Below the pieces are notes generated by a model. That model was not told the DNA's origin and searched no databases. It saw only the letters and a list, made by a program, of their open reading frames with translations. Below are positions 26,402 through 33,904 of a stretch of 64,000 nucleotides of DNA, in pieces; the stretch's first letter is position 1, and the number at the start of each line of letters is the position of its first letter. The stretch spans positions 248,001 through 312,000 of the forward strand of contig PDRY01000016.1 in assembly GCA_002748265.1 (NCBI GenBank), in the 5' to 3' direction. Made by a program: the position numbers and the translations under genes. The DNA is from Rhodobacterales bacterium (GTDB lineage: Bacteria; Pseudomonadota; Alphaproteobacteria; Rhodobacterales; Rhodobacteraceae).

Positions 26402-26464
26402 GGGGCTCGAACCCCCGACATCCTCGGTGTAAACGAGACGCTCTACCAACTGAGCTAACCACCC
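26389..26464 (-). tRNA. tRNA-Val(UAC)
   Basis: A 76-base tRNA on the minus strand. Acceptor arms GGGTGGT and ACCACCC pair, followed by A73 and an encoded CCA. The D arm has TAGCTCAGTTGGTAGAGC, the anticodon loop TTTACAC gives TAC (UAC), and the T arm has GGGGGTTCGAGCCCC. The CCA end and acceptor overlap the last codons of the convergent DUF819 gene. Confidence 0.96.
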
Positions 26465-26489
26465 GCCGGGCGCCCAGATAGCGCAGGGA

Positions 26490-27083
26490 TCAATCGGGTG
26501 CAAGCACGCTCAGCACACCGTCTTTGCAGTGGTAAACCACGCCCTGTGCAATCCCCGGCGCGTCCCCGAACCGCGATGTATCGCCCGCAAGTGCAAGGCT
26601 GCGCAGCATTCGGATCGTGATCCCGTGGGCGATCAGAACCGCAGGCCCCTTGAGATCAGCCATCAGGCTTTCGCAGCGCGCCTTGAGCCCGTCGAATCCC
26701 TCTCCGCCCGGAGCGGCGTCATACCATGCCAACCGCTGCGCAGGATCGTCCGAGAACAGATCGGGCCGCTGCGCGCGCATCTCGTGCATGTAAAGGCCGG
26801 ACCATGCGCCCACGTCGATCTCCATCAGGCGATCATCGGTGCGCAGCGGGGCTTCGCGGTGCCCAAGCGCAATCGCAGCGGTCTGCACCGCCCGCCCCTG
26901 CGGGCTCACCCGCAAATCCAGCCCGCTCAGGTCGAGCGGATCAAGGATCGCACGCAGCCGCGCCGCCTCCTGCCGCCCCTTGGGGGTCAGTGCAGAGTTC
27001 AGCCGCCCCTGCATCCGCTGGACCGCGTTCCATTCCGTCTGCCCGTGGCGGGCAAGATAAAGATCATGGGCGAAACCAGCCAT
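26490..27083 (-). CDS. Histidine phosphatase family protein (phosphoglycerate mutase-like)
   Basis: A 197-residue branch-2 type phosphatase/mutase with the catalytic LARHGQTEWN motif (RHG, about 10-18), the second arginine in SPQGRAVQTA, the acid E in LMEIDVGAWSG and the second histidine in VLIAHGITIRML. No signal peptide. Substrate unassigned; GpmB/CobC-like proteins have similar architecture. It stands alone 25 bases before the tRNA-Val gene on the same strand. Confidence 0.88.
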   Translation of the reverse strand: MAGFAHDLYLARHGQTEWNAVQRMQGRLNSALTPKGRQEAARLRAILDPLDLSGLDLRVSPQGRAVQTAAIALGHREAPLRTDDRLMEIDVGAWSGLYMHEMRAQRPDLFSDDPAQRLAWYDAAPGGEGFDGLKARCESLMADLKGPAVLIAHGITIRMLRSLALAGDTSRFGDAPGIAQGVVYHCKDGVLSVLAPD

Positions 27084-27249
27084 GGGCGCGATCCCTCATA
27101 TCAGTTGTGCGGAAAAGGCGGCCCCCTTCCGCAGTTCTCAACGGCCTCACCTGATCGGCGGAAACGGGGCGATTGACCCGCGCGGTTGCACCGTCGCTTG
27201 CCATTGACCCTGCGCCGTGACAGGCACGGATAAGCCGCAAGGAGCCCGC

Positions 27250-27699
27250 ATGTCCACCGCCTATCATCTCTGCCAGCCCGAAGACCTCGATCTGCTGATC
27301 TCGCTCGCGCTCCGGCGCACCGAAGAAGCGGGCGCCGACTACGAGGAAGAGACGCTGCGCGCGGGCTACGCGCCGCTTTGTGCCGGAGGCTCGGAAGGAG
27401 CCGCCTATCTGTTCGGCCCGGCCCGGGCCCCCGTGGGCTATTTGGCCATCACCTTTGGCTGGTCCGTGCCCCTGGCCGCTCCCGAAGCGCGGATCGTCGA
27501 CATGTATATTCGCCCCTCCGTGCGGCGCCGCGGGCTTGCGGGTGAAGCGCTGCGCGCCGTATCGCGCGGCCTGCGCGAAGGCGGCATCAAGGCCATCCAT
27601 GTGGAGCTGCCCCACGGCAACGCCCCTGTCTCCGCCTTGATCCGCCGCGCGGGTTTCGTGGCCGACCCTGGCGCGATCCGCGCCACCCGGCTGCTGTGA
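27250..27699 (+). CDS. GNAT family N-acetyltransferase
   Basis: A 149-residue GNAT protein with the acetyl-CoA loop RRRGLAGEALRAVSRGLREGGIKAIHVELPHGNAPVSALIRRAGF, and VDMYIRPSVR in the central strand. The ATG at 27250 has AAGGAG upstream. It overlaps the selO start by four bases, so both are in one transcript. The substrate is unknown. Confidence 0.88.
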   Translation: MSTAYHLCQPEDLDLLISLALRRTEEAGADYEEETLRAGYAPLCAGGSEGAAYLFGPARAPVGYLAITFGWSVPLAAPEARIVDMYIRPSVRRRGLAGEALRAVSRGLREGGIKAIHVELPHGNAPVSALIRRAGFVADPGAIRATRLL

Positions 27700-29090
27700 C
27701 GGGCTGGAATTTCGATAACAGCTATGCGCGCCTGCCCGCGCGGATGTTCCACCGACAGCCGCCCGCGCAGGTTCCGGCGCCGCGCCTGCTGAAGGTTAAC
27801 GCGGCTCTGGCCCATCGGCTGGGCCTCGACCCTGCCGAGATCACGGCGGACATCGCCGCAGGCAACGCGGTTCCCCCCGGCGCGGATCCGCTAGCCCAGG
27901 CCTATGCCGGGCACCAGTTCGGCAACCTGGTTCCGCAGCTTGGCGATGGCCGCGCGCTGCTCCTGGGGGAGCAGATCGCCCCCGATGGAGCCCGCTTCGA
28001 TCTTCAGCTCAAAGGCTCCGGCCGCACGCCCTTCTCCCGCGGCGGAGACGGCAAGGCCTGGCTCGGCCCGGTACTGCGCGAGTACCTGATGAGCGAGACC
28101 ATGCACGCGCTCGGCCTGCCCACGACCCGCGCCCTCGCCATGGCGACGACCGGGGAACAGGTCCTGCGCGAACGCCCCCTGCCCGGCGCGGTTCTGATGC
28201 GCGTGGCCGCCAGCCACATCCGGGTCGGCACGTTTCAGTTCTTTGCCCTGCGCGGCGACACCGAGGCGCTCGCCGCTCTGACAGAGTACGCCATAAATCG
28301 CCACGCCCCCGAGGCCTCCGGCCCCGAAGATCTGCTCGAACATGTCGTGCAAGCCCAGGCCGATCTGATCGCGGGCTGGATGGCCTTCGGGTTCATCCAC
28401 GGCGTGATGAACACCGACAACTGCACGATCTCCGGCGAAACCATCGACTACGGCCCCTGCGCCTTCATGGAAAGCTATCACCCGATGCAGGTGTTCTCCT
28501 CCATCGACCGGCAAGGGCGCTATGCCTATGGCAACCAACCTGCCATCGCGGCGTGGAACCTTGCGCAGCTCGGATCGTCCCTCCTTCCGCTGATGCCCGA
28601 TAGCGACGCCGCAATCCCCCGCTTCCAATCCCTGATCGACAGCTTCTTCGATAGGTTCAGCACCGCCTGGCTGGCCCGGTTCGCAGCCAAGCTCGGCCTG
28701 CCGGACGCGACCCCGGACGATGTGCCTCTGATCGAAGACCTGCTGGCACTGATGGCCGAGGAACGGCTCGATTTCACCCAGACCTTCGCCAGCCTCACCG
28801 ATCCGGACAGCCTGCCCGGACCGCAAGGCGCTCAATGGCGCGACCGGTGGCGCAAACGGACCATCGGCCACGACCCCGCGCCCCAGATGGCGCAGGCCAA
28901 CCCGACCATGGTGCCCCGTCTCCACCAGATTGAGTCCGCCATCACCGCCGCAGTCACCGACGACTTCGCCCCGTTCGAAACCCTGCTGGCGGCCGCCACG
29001 ACCCCGTTCGCCCCCCGAAAGGCCAGCGATCCGCTCACTCAAGCCGCACCGGCTGGCAAAGAAGTCACGCGCACCTTCTGCGGCACCTGA
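27696..29090 (+). CDS. selO: Protein adenylyltransferase SelO (YdiU/UPF0061)
   Basis: A pseudokinase-fold AMPylase of 464 residues that, in characterised relatives, transfers AMP to Ser/Thr/Tyr of target proteins in redox homeostasis. Visible family signatures are QAYAGHQFGNLVPQLGDGRALLLGE (about 68-92), FDLQLKGSGRTPFSRGGDGKA, and HGVMNTDNCTISGETIDYGPCAFM (about 232-255), which holds the metal-binding residues. The start is GTG, overlapping the GNAT stop. Length is slightly below the usual 480-490. Confidence 0.95.
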   Translation: MTGWNFDNSYARLPARMFHRQPPAQVPAPRLLKVNAALAHRLGLDPAEITADIAAGNAVPPGADPLAQAYAGHQFGNLVPQLGDGRALLLGEQIAPDGARFDLQLKGSGRTPFSRGGDGKAWLGPVLREYLMSETMHALGLPTTRALAMATTGEQVLRERPLPGAVLMRVAASHIRVGTFQFFALRGDTEALAALTEYAINRHAPEASGPEDLLEHVVQAQADLIAGWMAFGFIHGVMNTDNCTISGETIDYGPCAFMESYHPMQVFSSIDRQGRYAYGNQPAIAAWNLAQLGSSLLPLMPDSDAAIPRFQSLIDSFFDRFSTAWLARFAAKLGLPDATPDDVPLIEDLLALMAEERLDFTQTFASLTDPDSLPGPQGAQWRDRWRKRTIGHDPAPQMAQANPTMVPRLHQIESAITAAVTDDFAPFETLLAAATTPFAPRKASDPLTQAAPAGKEVTRTFCGT

Positions 29091-29104
29091 GCGCCGCCCC
29101 CCAT

Positions 29105-29128
29105 CTTCTTATTTGCGGCAAATACCTC
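29105..29128. repeat. Second copy of the intergenic repeat
   Basis: A 24-base block reading CTTCTTATTTG, CGG, CAAATACCTC. It matches the minus-strand reading of 859-882 at 22 of 24 positions and is followed by the small palindrome CTCCGCCGGAG. It sits just after the selO stop. The rest of the gap to bioY holds only the bioY terminator. Confidence 0.6.
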
Positions 29129-29206
29129 CGCCGGAGGCGCATCTCTCCACCCGTGATACCGCCGAGCCGCGCGGGCTCACATCACCGCAGAGCCCAGAAA
29201 ACAAGA

Positions 29207-29238
29207 AAGGCGCGGCGCCCGTCAGGGTGCCGCGCCTT
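29207..29238 (-). terminator. Terminator of bioY
   Basis: A 10-bp stem AAGGCGCGGC (29207-29216) with GCCGCGCCTT (29229-29238). On the minus strand it is followed by TTTCTTGTTTTC, a proper T-rich tail. Confidence 0.85.
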
Positions 29239-29255
29239 CCCGCAATCGTAATCGA

Positions 29256-29855
29256 TCAGCTGCGGGCGTCGCCCACCAGTTTCCAGGCGGCAGGCAGCAG
29301 CAGAGCGGCCAGAGCCAGCTTCACCGCGTCACCGATCAGGAACGGGGTCAGACCCCAGGCCAGGATCGGCTGATCCCAGCCATAGAGCTGGCCCAGCCAC
29401 AGCAGGCCGGGGACATAGATGATCGCGTTGCCGATCAGCATGGCCACAGCCATCTTGCCCACCGAGCGATCCCAGCCCTGACGGGCAAACCAGCCTAGGG
29501 CGACCGCGGCCAGGGCGTAGCCAACCAGATAGCCACCGGTGCCACCCATCATATAGGTCAGACCGGCTTTCTCCGCCGAAGACCCGGCAAACACGTCATA
29601 GCCAAGAGCACCAACGGCCAGGTAGCCCAGGATCGTCACCAGCCCGAGCCGCGGGCCATAGGCCGCCCCGACACCCAGCACGGCGAACGTGCCCATGGTG
29701 ATCGGCACGGGCCACATCGGCACCTTGATCTTCGCGGCAAGGGCCAGCAGCGCGATACCCGCGATGACGAGGGCAACCTGCTTGGCCAGTTTCAGGGCGC
29801 CGTCCTGAGCCCCGAAGGTCTCGGTCAGCACCGCGTCATTCATCACTCGAGCCAT
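29256..29855 (-). CDS. bioY: Biotin transporter BioY
   Basis: A 199-residue integral membrane protein with about six segments and the BioY signatures KIKVPMWPVPITMGTFAVLGVGAAYGPRLG (about 43-72) and GTGGYLVGYALAA. It is the substrate-binding S component for biotin, which works alone or with BioM/BioN energy-coupling subunits; no bioM or bioN lies in this window. The ATG at 29855 is preceded by GAGGAG. It ends in a strong terminator. Confidence 0.94.
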   Translation of the reverse strand: MARVMNDAVLTETFGAQDGALKLAKQVALVIAGIALLALAAKIKVPMWPVPITMGTFAVLGVGAAYGPRLGLVTILGYLAVGALGYDVFAGSSAEKAGLTYMMGGTGGYLVGYALAAVALGWFARQGWDRSVGKMAVAMLIGNAIIYVPGLLWLGQLYGWDQPILAWGLTPFLIGDAVKLALAALLLPAAWKLVGDARS

Positions 29856-29917
29856 CGGCTCCTCCTCTCGTTTGATCCGCGACAATCTGCACCACCGGTG
29901 CTGCACGTGCAAGCGTG

Positions 29918-30328
29918 TTAGCGCCGGTAGAGCGTCTCCATCCTGTAATCCTTGGCCGGGCCGCGCACCTGCCAGGTGACGCGCCAGTGATCCGGGAGCG
30001 CCAGATCGTAATGCCCCTCATAGGTGTCCGGATCGCACCAATGGGGTACACAATCGCCTCCTTGCGCGGGATCCCAGACATGAAACGGACGTCCATCATC
30101 GAATAAGACGGCGATCCGCGCGCCATCTGCCTGCCAGAGATAGCGCCGCTCCCCGCCCAGCCCACGATAGGGACCATCGACCCACCTGCCGCTTTCAAGC
30201 AGCACCGCCCCGGATCCCTCCAGCTTGACCTCCGCACGCCCCTCAAACCGGCTCGTCTGGCCCGCGCGGCGGTCGTCCACCACGCGCTCCAAAATCCAGT
30301 CGCCCTCAAAGGGAGAGATCACCGACAT
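29918..30328 (-). CDS. DUF6314 family protein
   Basis: A 136-residue soluble protein starting MSVISPFEGDWILERVVDDRRAGQTSRFEG and carrying repeated aromatic beta strands (GERRYLWQADGARIAVLFDDGRPFHVWD, then HWCDPDTYEGHYDL and HWRVTWQVRGPAKDYRMETLYRR). This is the layout of DUF6314, a lipocalin-like small family; it may bind a small molecule. Function unknown. It is 62 bases upstream of bioY on the same strand and divergent from purB. Confidence 0.75.
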   Translation of the reverse strand: MSVISPFEGDWILERVVDDRRAGQTSRFEGRAEVKLEGSGAVLLESGRWVDGPYRGLGGERRYLWQADGARIAVLFDDGRPFHVWDPAQGGDCVPHWCDPDTYEGHYDLALPDHWRVTWQVRGPAKDYRMETLYRR

Positions 30329-30400
30329 CGCTTCGCCCGCTTGCCCATACCGGGGTCCAAGCCTAAGAGAGGCGCGACGCAATGAACAGAGGCCGCTGCC

Positions 30401-31708
30401 ATGATCCCCCGCTATGCCCGCCCCGAGATGACCGCGATCTGGACCCCGGAGACCAAGTTCCGCATCTGGTACGAGATCGAGGCCCATGCCTGCGACGCCC
30501 AGGCCAAGCTGGGCGTGATCCCGCAAGCCAACGCCGACGCCGTGTGGAAGGCCAAGGACGTGGAGTTCGACGTGGCCCGCATCGACGAGATCGAGGCCGT
30601 CACCAAACATGACGTGATCGCCTTCCTCACCCACCTGGCCGAAATCATCGGCAACGAAGAAGCCCGCTTCGTTCACCAGGGGATGACCTCCTCTGATGTG
30701 CTCGACACCACGCTGAACATCCAGCTCGTGCGCGCCAGCGATCTGCTGCTCGCAGGGATGGACCGCGTGCTGACCGCGCTCAAGGCCCGCGCGATGGAGC
30801 ACAAGATGACCCTGCGCATCGGCCGCTCCCACGGCATCCACGCGGAGCCGACCACGATGGGCCTGACCTTCGCCCGCTTCTACGCGGAGATGGAGCGCAA
30901 CAAGAACCGTCTGGAAAAAGCCCGCTGGGAAATCGCCACCGGCGCCATTTCCGGCGCGGTCGGCACCTTTGCCAATATCGACCCGGCCGTCGAAGAGCAT
31001 GTCTGCGACCAGCTGGGCCTGCGGCCTGAGCCGATCTCGACCCAGGTGATCCCGCGCGATCGCCACGCGATGTTCTTCGCCACCCTCGGCGTGATCGCGT
31101 CGAGCATCGAAAACATCGCCATTGAGATCCGCCACATGCAGCGCACGGAGCTTCAGGAGGCCGAGGAGTTCTTCTCCAAGGGCCAGAAGGGCTCGTCCGC
31201 AATGCCGCACAAGCGCAACCCCGTGCTGACGGAGAACCTCACCGGGCTCGCCCGTCTGGTGCGCATGGCCGTGATCCCGGCGATGGAAAACGTGGCCCTC
31301 TGGCACGAGCGTGACATCTCTCACAGCTCCGTAGAGCGCGGGATTGCCCCCGATGCGACCATCACGCTGGATTTCGCCCTGCACCGCCTGGCCATGGTGA
31401 TCGAGAAACTGGTCGTCTATCCGGAGCGGATGATGGACAACCTCAACCGCACCCACGGGCTGGTTAACTCGCAGCGCGTGCTGCTGGCCCTGACCCAAAA
31501 GGGCGTGAGCCGCGAAGACGCCTACAAGATGGTGCAGCGCAATGCGATGAAGGTCTGGGACGAAGGCGAGGATCTGCGCGAGCTTCTGGGCCGCGATGAA
31601 GACGTGTCCAAGGCGCTTACCGCCGAGGAGCTCGATGGGCTGTTCGACATGGGCTACCACACGCGCCGCGTCGATGTGATCTTTGGCCGGGTCTTCGGCG
31701 AAAGCTGA
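30401..31708 (+). CDS. purB: Adenylosuccinate lyase
   Basis: A 435-residue enzyme of purine synthesis that cleaves SAICAR and adenylosuccinate with release of fumarate. Fumarase-superfamily motifs are plain: TSSDVLDTTLNIQL (about 88-101), GRSHGIHAEPTTMG (about 138-151, general acid His) and the signature KGSSAMPHKRNP (about 264-275, catalytic Ser loop). Length is normal. The ATG at 30401 starts MIPRYARPEM, typical of the family. It ends with a terminator at 31752. Confidence 0.98.
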   Translation: MIPRYARPEMTAIWTPETKFRIWYEIEAHACDAQAKLGVIPQANADAVWKAKDVEFDVARIDEIEAVTKHDVIAFLTHLAEIIGNEEARFVHQGMTSSDVLDTTLNIQLVRASDLLLAGMDRVLTALKARAMEHKMTLRIGRSHGIHAEPTTMGLTFARFYAEMERNKNRLEKARWEIATGAISGAVGTFANIDPAVEEHVCDQLGLRPEPISTQVIPRDRHAMFFATLGVIASSIENIAIEIRHMQRTELQEAEEFFSKGQKGSSAMPHKRNPVLTENLTGLARLVRMAVIPAMENVALWHERDISHSSVERGIAPDATITLDFALHRLAMVIEKLVVYPERMMDNLNRTHGLVNSQRVLLALTQKGVSREDAYKMVQRNAMKVWDEGEDLRELLGRDEDVSKALTAEELDGLFDMGYHTRRVDVIFGRVFGES

Positions 31709-31751
31709 CCCCTACTGAGCGACCGCAGAACATGCGATCCAGATCATAGGA

Positions 31752-31780
31752 AAGGGGTGCGCCAAGGCGCACCCCTTATT
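31752..31780 (+). terminator. Terminator of purB
   Basis: An 11-bp stem AAGGGGTGCGC/GCGCACCCCTT with a four-base CAAG loop, followed by ATT. It is near-symmetrical and may also serve luxI from the other side. Confidence 0.75.
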
Positions 31781-31831
31781 CGCATCTACCGTGCGGCGTC
31801 CTCCCGATGCGCCGCAGGTGAGCGATCCGTA

Positions 31832-32449
31832 TCAGGCAGCGACGGGCGCAGCCTTGGGCCGCTCCCCAACCTTCCACGGCTCCATCGTGAGCACCGCGTG
31901 CGGCTTGCCGGAGCTGGGATCGCGATAGGTCGGGCCGCACTGCTCGGGATCGTATCCCAGCTTGCGGATCGCACGCACCAACGTCACATGGCTCAGCGCG
32001 ATGATCCGGTGCGCACCGCGGTTGAGCGATTCCGACACGATCCCCTCCACCAGAAGATCCAGCACCTCTGTGCGCTCCGCCGCGTTGAGGTGATCCTCGA
32101 TCACCAGCCGCGTGGCCTCCATAATGCCCGGTCCCTCGTAGCCAGCAGGCACGATGGTTTCGGGAATACCGGGCAGCAGCCCGGCGCGAGCATCGCCCAG
32201 CATGTAGCCGGCGGAGCCCCAACGCGACGTAGTCGGCATGCAGCGGGCGCCGCCGACAACCTCTCCCAAGTGGGTGATCACCGAATAGAACGCCTGCGGC
32301 GTATCGTACTGATCCATCTCGACCTGATCATCGTGGGGAATGTCCCACCCCAGCTCATCGACGAAGTATTTCTTTCTCAATCTCAGGAAATCCCAAAGCA
32401 CGGTTCCATGTTCGTGTGCGGTGGAAAGATCGAAAACGTGAAGTTTCAT
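31832..32449 (-). CDS. luxI: Acyl-homoserine lactone synthase (LuxI family)
   Basis: A 205-residue autoinducer synthase. All the usual LuxI landmarks are present: R25, F29 and W35 in the N-terminal region (FLRLRKKYFVDELGW), E44, D46 and D49 (VEMDQYD), R69 (GGARCMPTT), and the conserved acidic region around GIMEATRLVIED. It makes an N-acyl-homoserine lactone from SAM and an acyl-ACP; the acyl chain cannot be inferred. It lies 173 bases downstream of luxR on the same strand. The ribosome-binding site region falls within an inverted repeat directly before the ATG. Confidence 0.94.
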   Translation of the reverse strand: MKLHVFDLSTAHEHGTVLWDFLRLRKKYFVDELGWDIPHDDQVEMDQYDTPQAFYSVITHLGEVVGGARCMPTTSRWGSAGYMLGDARAGLLPGIPETIVPAGYEGPGIMEATRLVIEDHLNAAERTEVLDLLVEGIVSESLNRGAHRIIALSHVTLVRAIRKLGYDPEQCGPTYRDPSSGKPHAVLTMEPWKVGERPKAAPVAA

Positions 32450-32453
32450 TTTT

Positions 32454-32467
32454 ACTACCCCCGTAGT
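32454..32467. promoter_or_regulatory. Inverted repeat over the luxI ribosome-binding site
   Basis: ACTAC-CCCC-GTAGT (a 5-bp inverted repeat, 14 bases in all) ends five bases before the luxI start codon on the minus strand, so that the purine-rich GGGGGTAG stretch used for ribosome binding is inside it. It could act as a small RNA hairpin or an operator; it does not fit the classical CT-N12-AG lux box. Confidence 0.4.
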
Positions 32468-32622
32468 GTTGCCTGCGCCCTCACCTTTTCGGGACGACGT
32501 CTTAATAAGATGTTAACCAACACAATGCGCACCCAGAGGTTGCGACCATCAAGCGACAAAAAAACGTTAGCGTGTGCTATTTACGCCAACCAAACGAATG
32601 CTCTTTGTGAGCGCCGAAGCGC

Positions 32623-33300
32623 TCAGATTAATCCGAAATCACGCGCCATCGTCGCGGCTTGCGCCGCGGTTTGCGCCTGTAACTTGGTCTTCGCGTTGCG
32701 CAGGCGCTGTTTCACGGCGCCCTCGGTTACCCCAAGTCGATAGGCAATTTCCTTTTGACGCAAGCCCTCACTGACCATACCGAGCGCTTCGAGCTCCGCG
32801 GCCGTGAGGTTTTTGGGCGGCGCCCGCTCTATGTGGAGAGAGGTCACATGGTCGAGCAGCGGCGCAAGCTCTTCATCCCTGAACTCCCTGTCGGAACGGG
32901 CAAAAATCCCAAAAGAGCGCATCCCGCGCGGGCCTTCATCACGGCAAGCCACAGCAGCACCATAGCGCAATCCGAAGGCATGAGCCTGGGCCAGAACGCG
33001 ATGTGGGTCGGGATCGTCAATTTCGCTCCAGCGAATCGCACCGGTCTCGCCGTAGACCCATCTCATGACCGGATCTCGCAAAACGAGTCGCTGCATCGTG
33101 TAATGCGCGATCCAACGATGAGGCCATTCGTTGATCTCGACCAACGGGAACGCAAAGCCAATCCGAAGGGCAATGTGGTACCCAACGGGAGAAAGCTGTT
33201 CCAGTTCCTCGGTTTTCAACACTTGACCCACAACATATCCTGATCCGTACCTGCCGAACCTGCCGGAAAAGAAAGATTGACGTACTTTCAACCTTGACAT
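32623..33300 (-). CDS. luxR: LuxR family quorum-sensing regulator
   Basis: A 225-residue transcription factor. The autoinducer-binding domain (about 30-160) has the conserved W and Y (HRWIAHY), D-P (LRDPVMRW) and W (IRWSEI). The C-terminal GerE-type helix-turn-helix (about 165-222) has LTAAELEALGMVSEGLRQKEIAYRLGVTEGAVKQRLRNAKTKL. The ATG at 33300 has AGGAG immediately adjacent, which is poor spacing, so translation may begin at an internal GTG near VVGQVLKTEELEQL. It pairs with luxI downstream and is divergent from an HTH-less relative. Confidence 0.93.
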   Translation of the reverse strand: MSRLKVRQSFFSGRFGRYGSGYVVGQVLKTEELEQLSPVGYHIALRIGFAFPLVEINEWPHRWIAHYTMQRLVLRDPVMRWVYGETGAIRWSEIDDPDPHRVLAQAHAFGLRYGAAVACRDEGPRGMRSFGIFARSDREFRDEELAPLLDHVTSLHIERAPPKNLTAAELEALGMVSEGLRQKEIAYRLGVTEGAVKQRLRNAKTKLQAQTAAQAATMARDFGLI

Positions 33301-33317
33301 CTCCTAGCTGCAAACGT

Positions 33318-33335
33318 CACGGCGGTGCAACCGTG
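33318..33335. promoter_or_regulatory. Dyad between luxR and the HTH-less luxR-like gene
   Basis: CACGG-N8-CCGTG, an 18-base inverted repeat in the 55-base divergent gap. Its length is that of lux-type operators but the arms do not match the consensus. It is followed by an AAGAGGAG ribosome-binding site for the plus-strand gene. Confidence 0.35.
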
Positions 33336-33355
33336 AAGAGGAGTTCCGAGGCGCC

Positions 33356-33850
33356 ATGGAACGACAAATTGCCATCAAAGAGACGGTCACCGAGTTGGGC
33401 CGGGAATGCCCGTCGGGCTATTCCGCAGCATTTCACTTCGGGTTTCATTCTCCTGATTTCCTGTTTCAGACCTATCCGCCGGCTTGGCGCGATGAATATA
33501 CCGACAACAGCCTGGTGATGTTCGACCCAGCACTTCGGTGGGGAATGGAGAATGCCGGAACCATTCGCTGGTCGGAAATTCCTGAGGCGAAAGATAACGT
33601 GGTAATGGCCCGGGCAGCCGCACACGGCGTTGTTTATGGTTTCGTTTGCTCTGTTGGAGAGAGCAATGATCGCTCCATTTTCAATGGCTCCCGTGCTGAT
33701 CGCGAATTCACGGATGCGGAAATCGCGTCTATCTCTGACAAAATCGCAAAGCTGCATGATCTTACAACTGATCTCGATGCGCTGAGCGAACAGTTTGAAG
33801 CCGAATTGCGCGCGCTCTCCATCGACGTGACTCACGGCGGCCACGCGTAA
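33356..33850 (+). CDS. Autoinducer-binding-domain protein without DNA-binding domain
   Basis: A 164-residue LuxR relative consisting only of the ligand-binding half. The landmarks W-x3-Y (AWRDEY), D-P (MFDPALRW) and W (TIRWSEI) are all kept, and the last segment matches luxR next door (IRWSEI). After about residue 130 it ends in a charged helix (LTTDLDALSEQFEAELRALSIDV) instead of a GerE helix-turn-helix; the stop is not a frameshift, since no HTH is readable downstream. The precedent is TrlR of Agrobacterium, a truncated TraR that forms inactive heterodimers. A quorum-sensing modulator role is therefore likely (inference). GC is lower than in the flanking core genes. Confidence 0.85.
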   Translation: MERQIAIKETVTELGRECPSGYSAAFHFGFHSPDFLFQTYPPAWRDEYTDNSLVMFDPALRWGMENAGTIRWSEIPEAKDNVVMARAAAHGVVYGFVCSVGESNDRSIFNGSRADREFTDAEIASISDKIAKLHDLTTDLDALSEQFEAELRALSIDVTHGGHA

Positions 33851-33904
33851 CCTTTCCTTTACCGCTCCCCTGCTACCCGTGCTGAACCAGCCACGGAGAT
33901 GTGC

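Noticed and set aside
29918-31660. A 580-residue minus-strand open frame covering DUF6314 and purB
   Set aside because: Only the first 411 bases on the left form a real gene (DUF6314); the rest is the antisense of purB with a histidine- and glycine-rich shadow composition.
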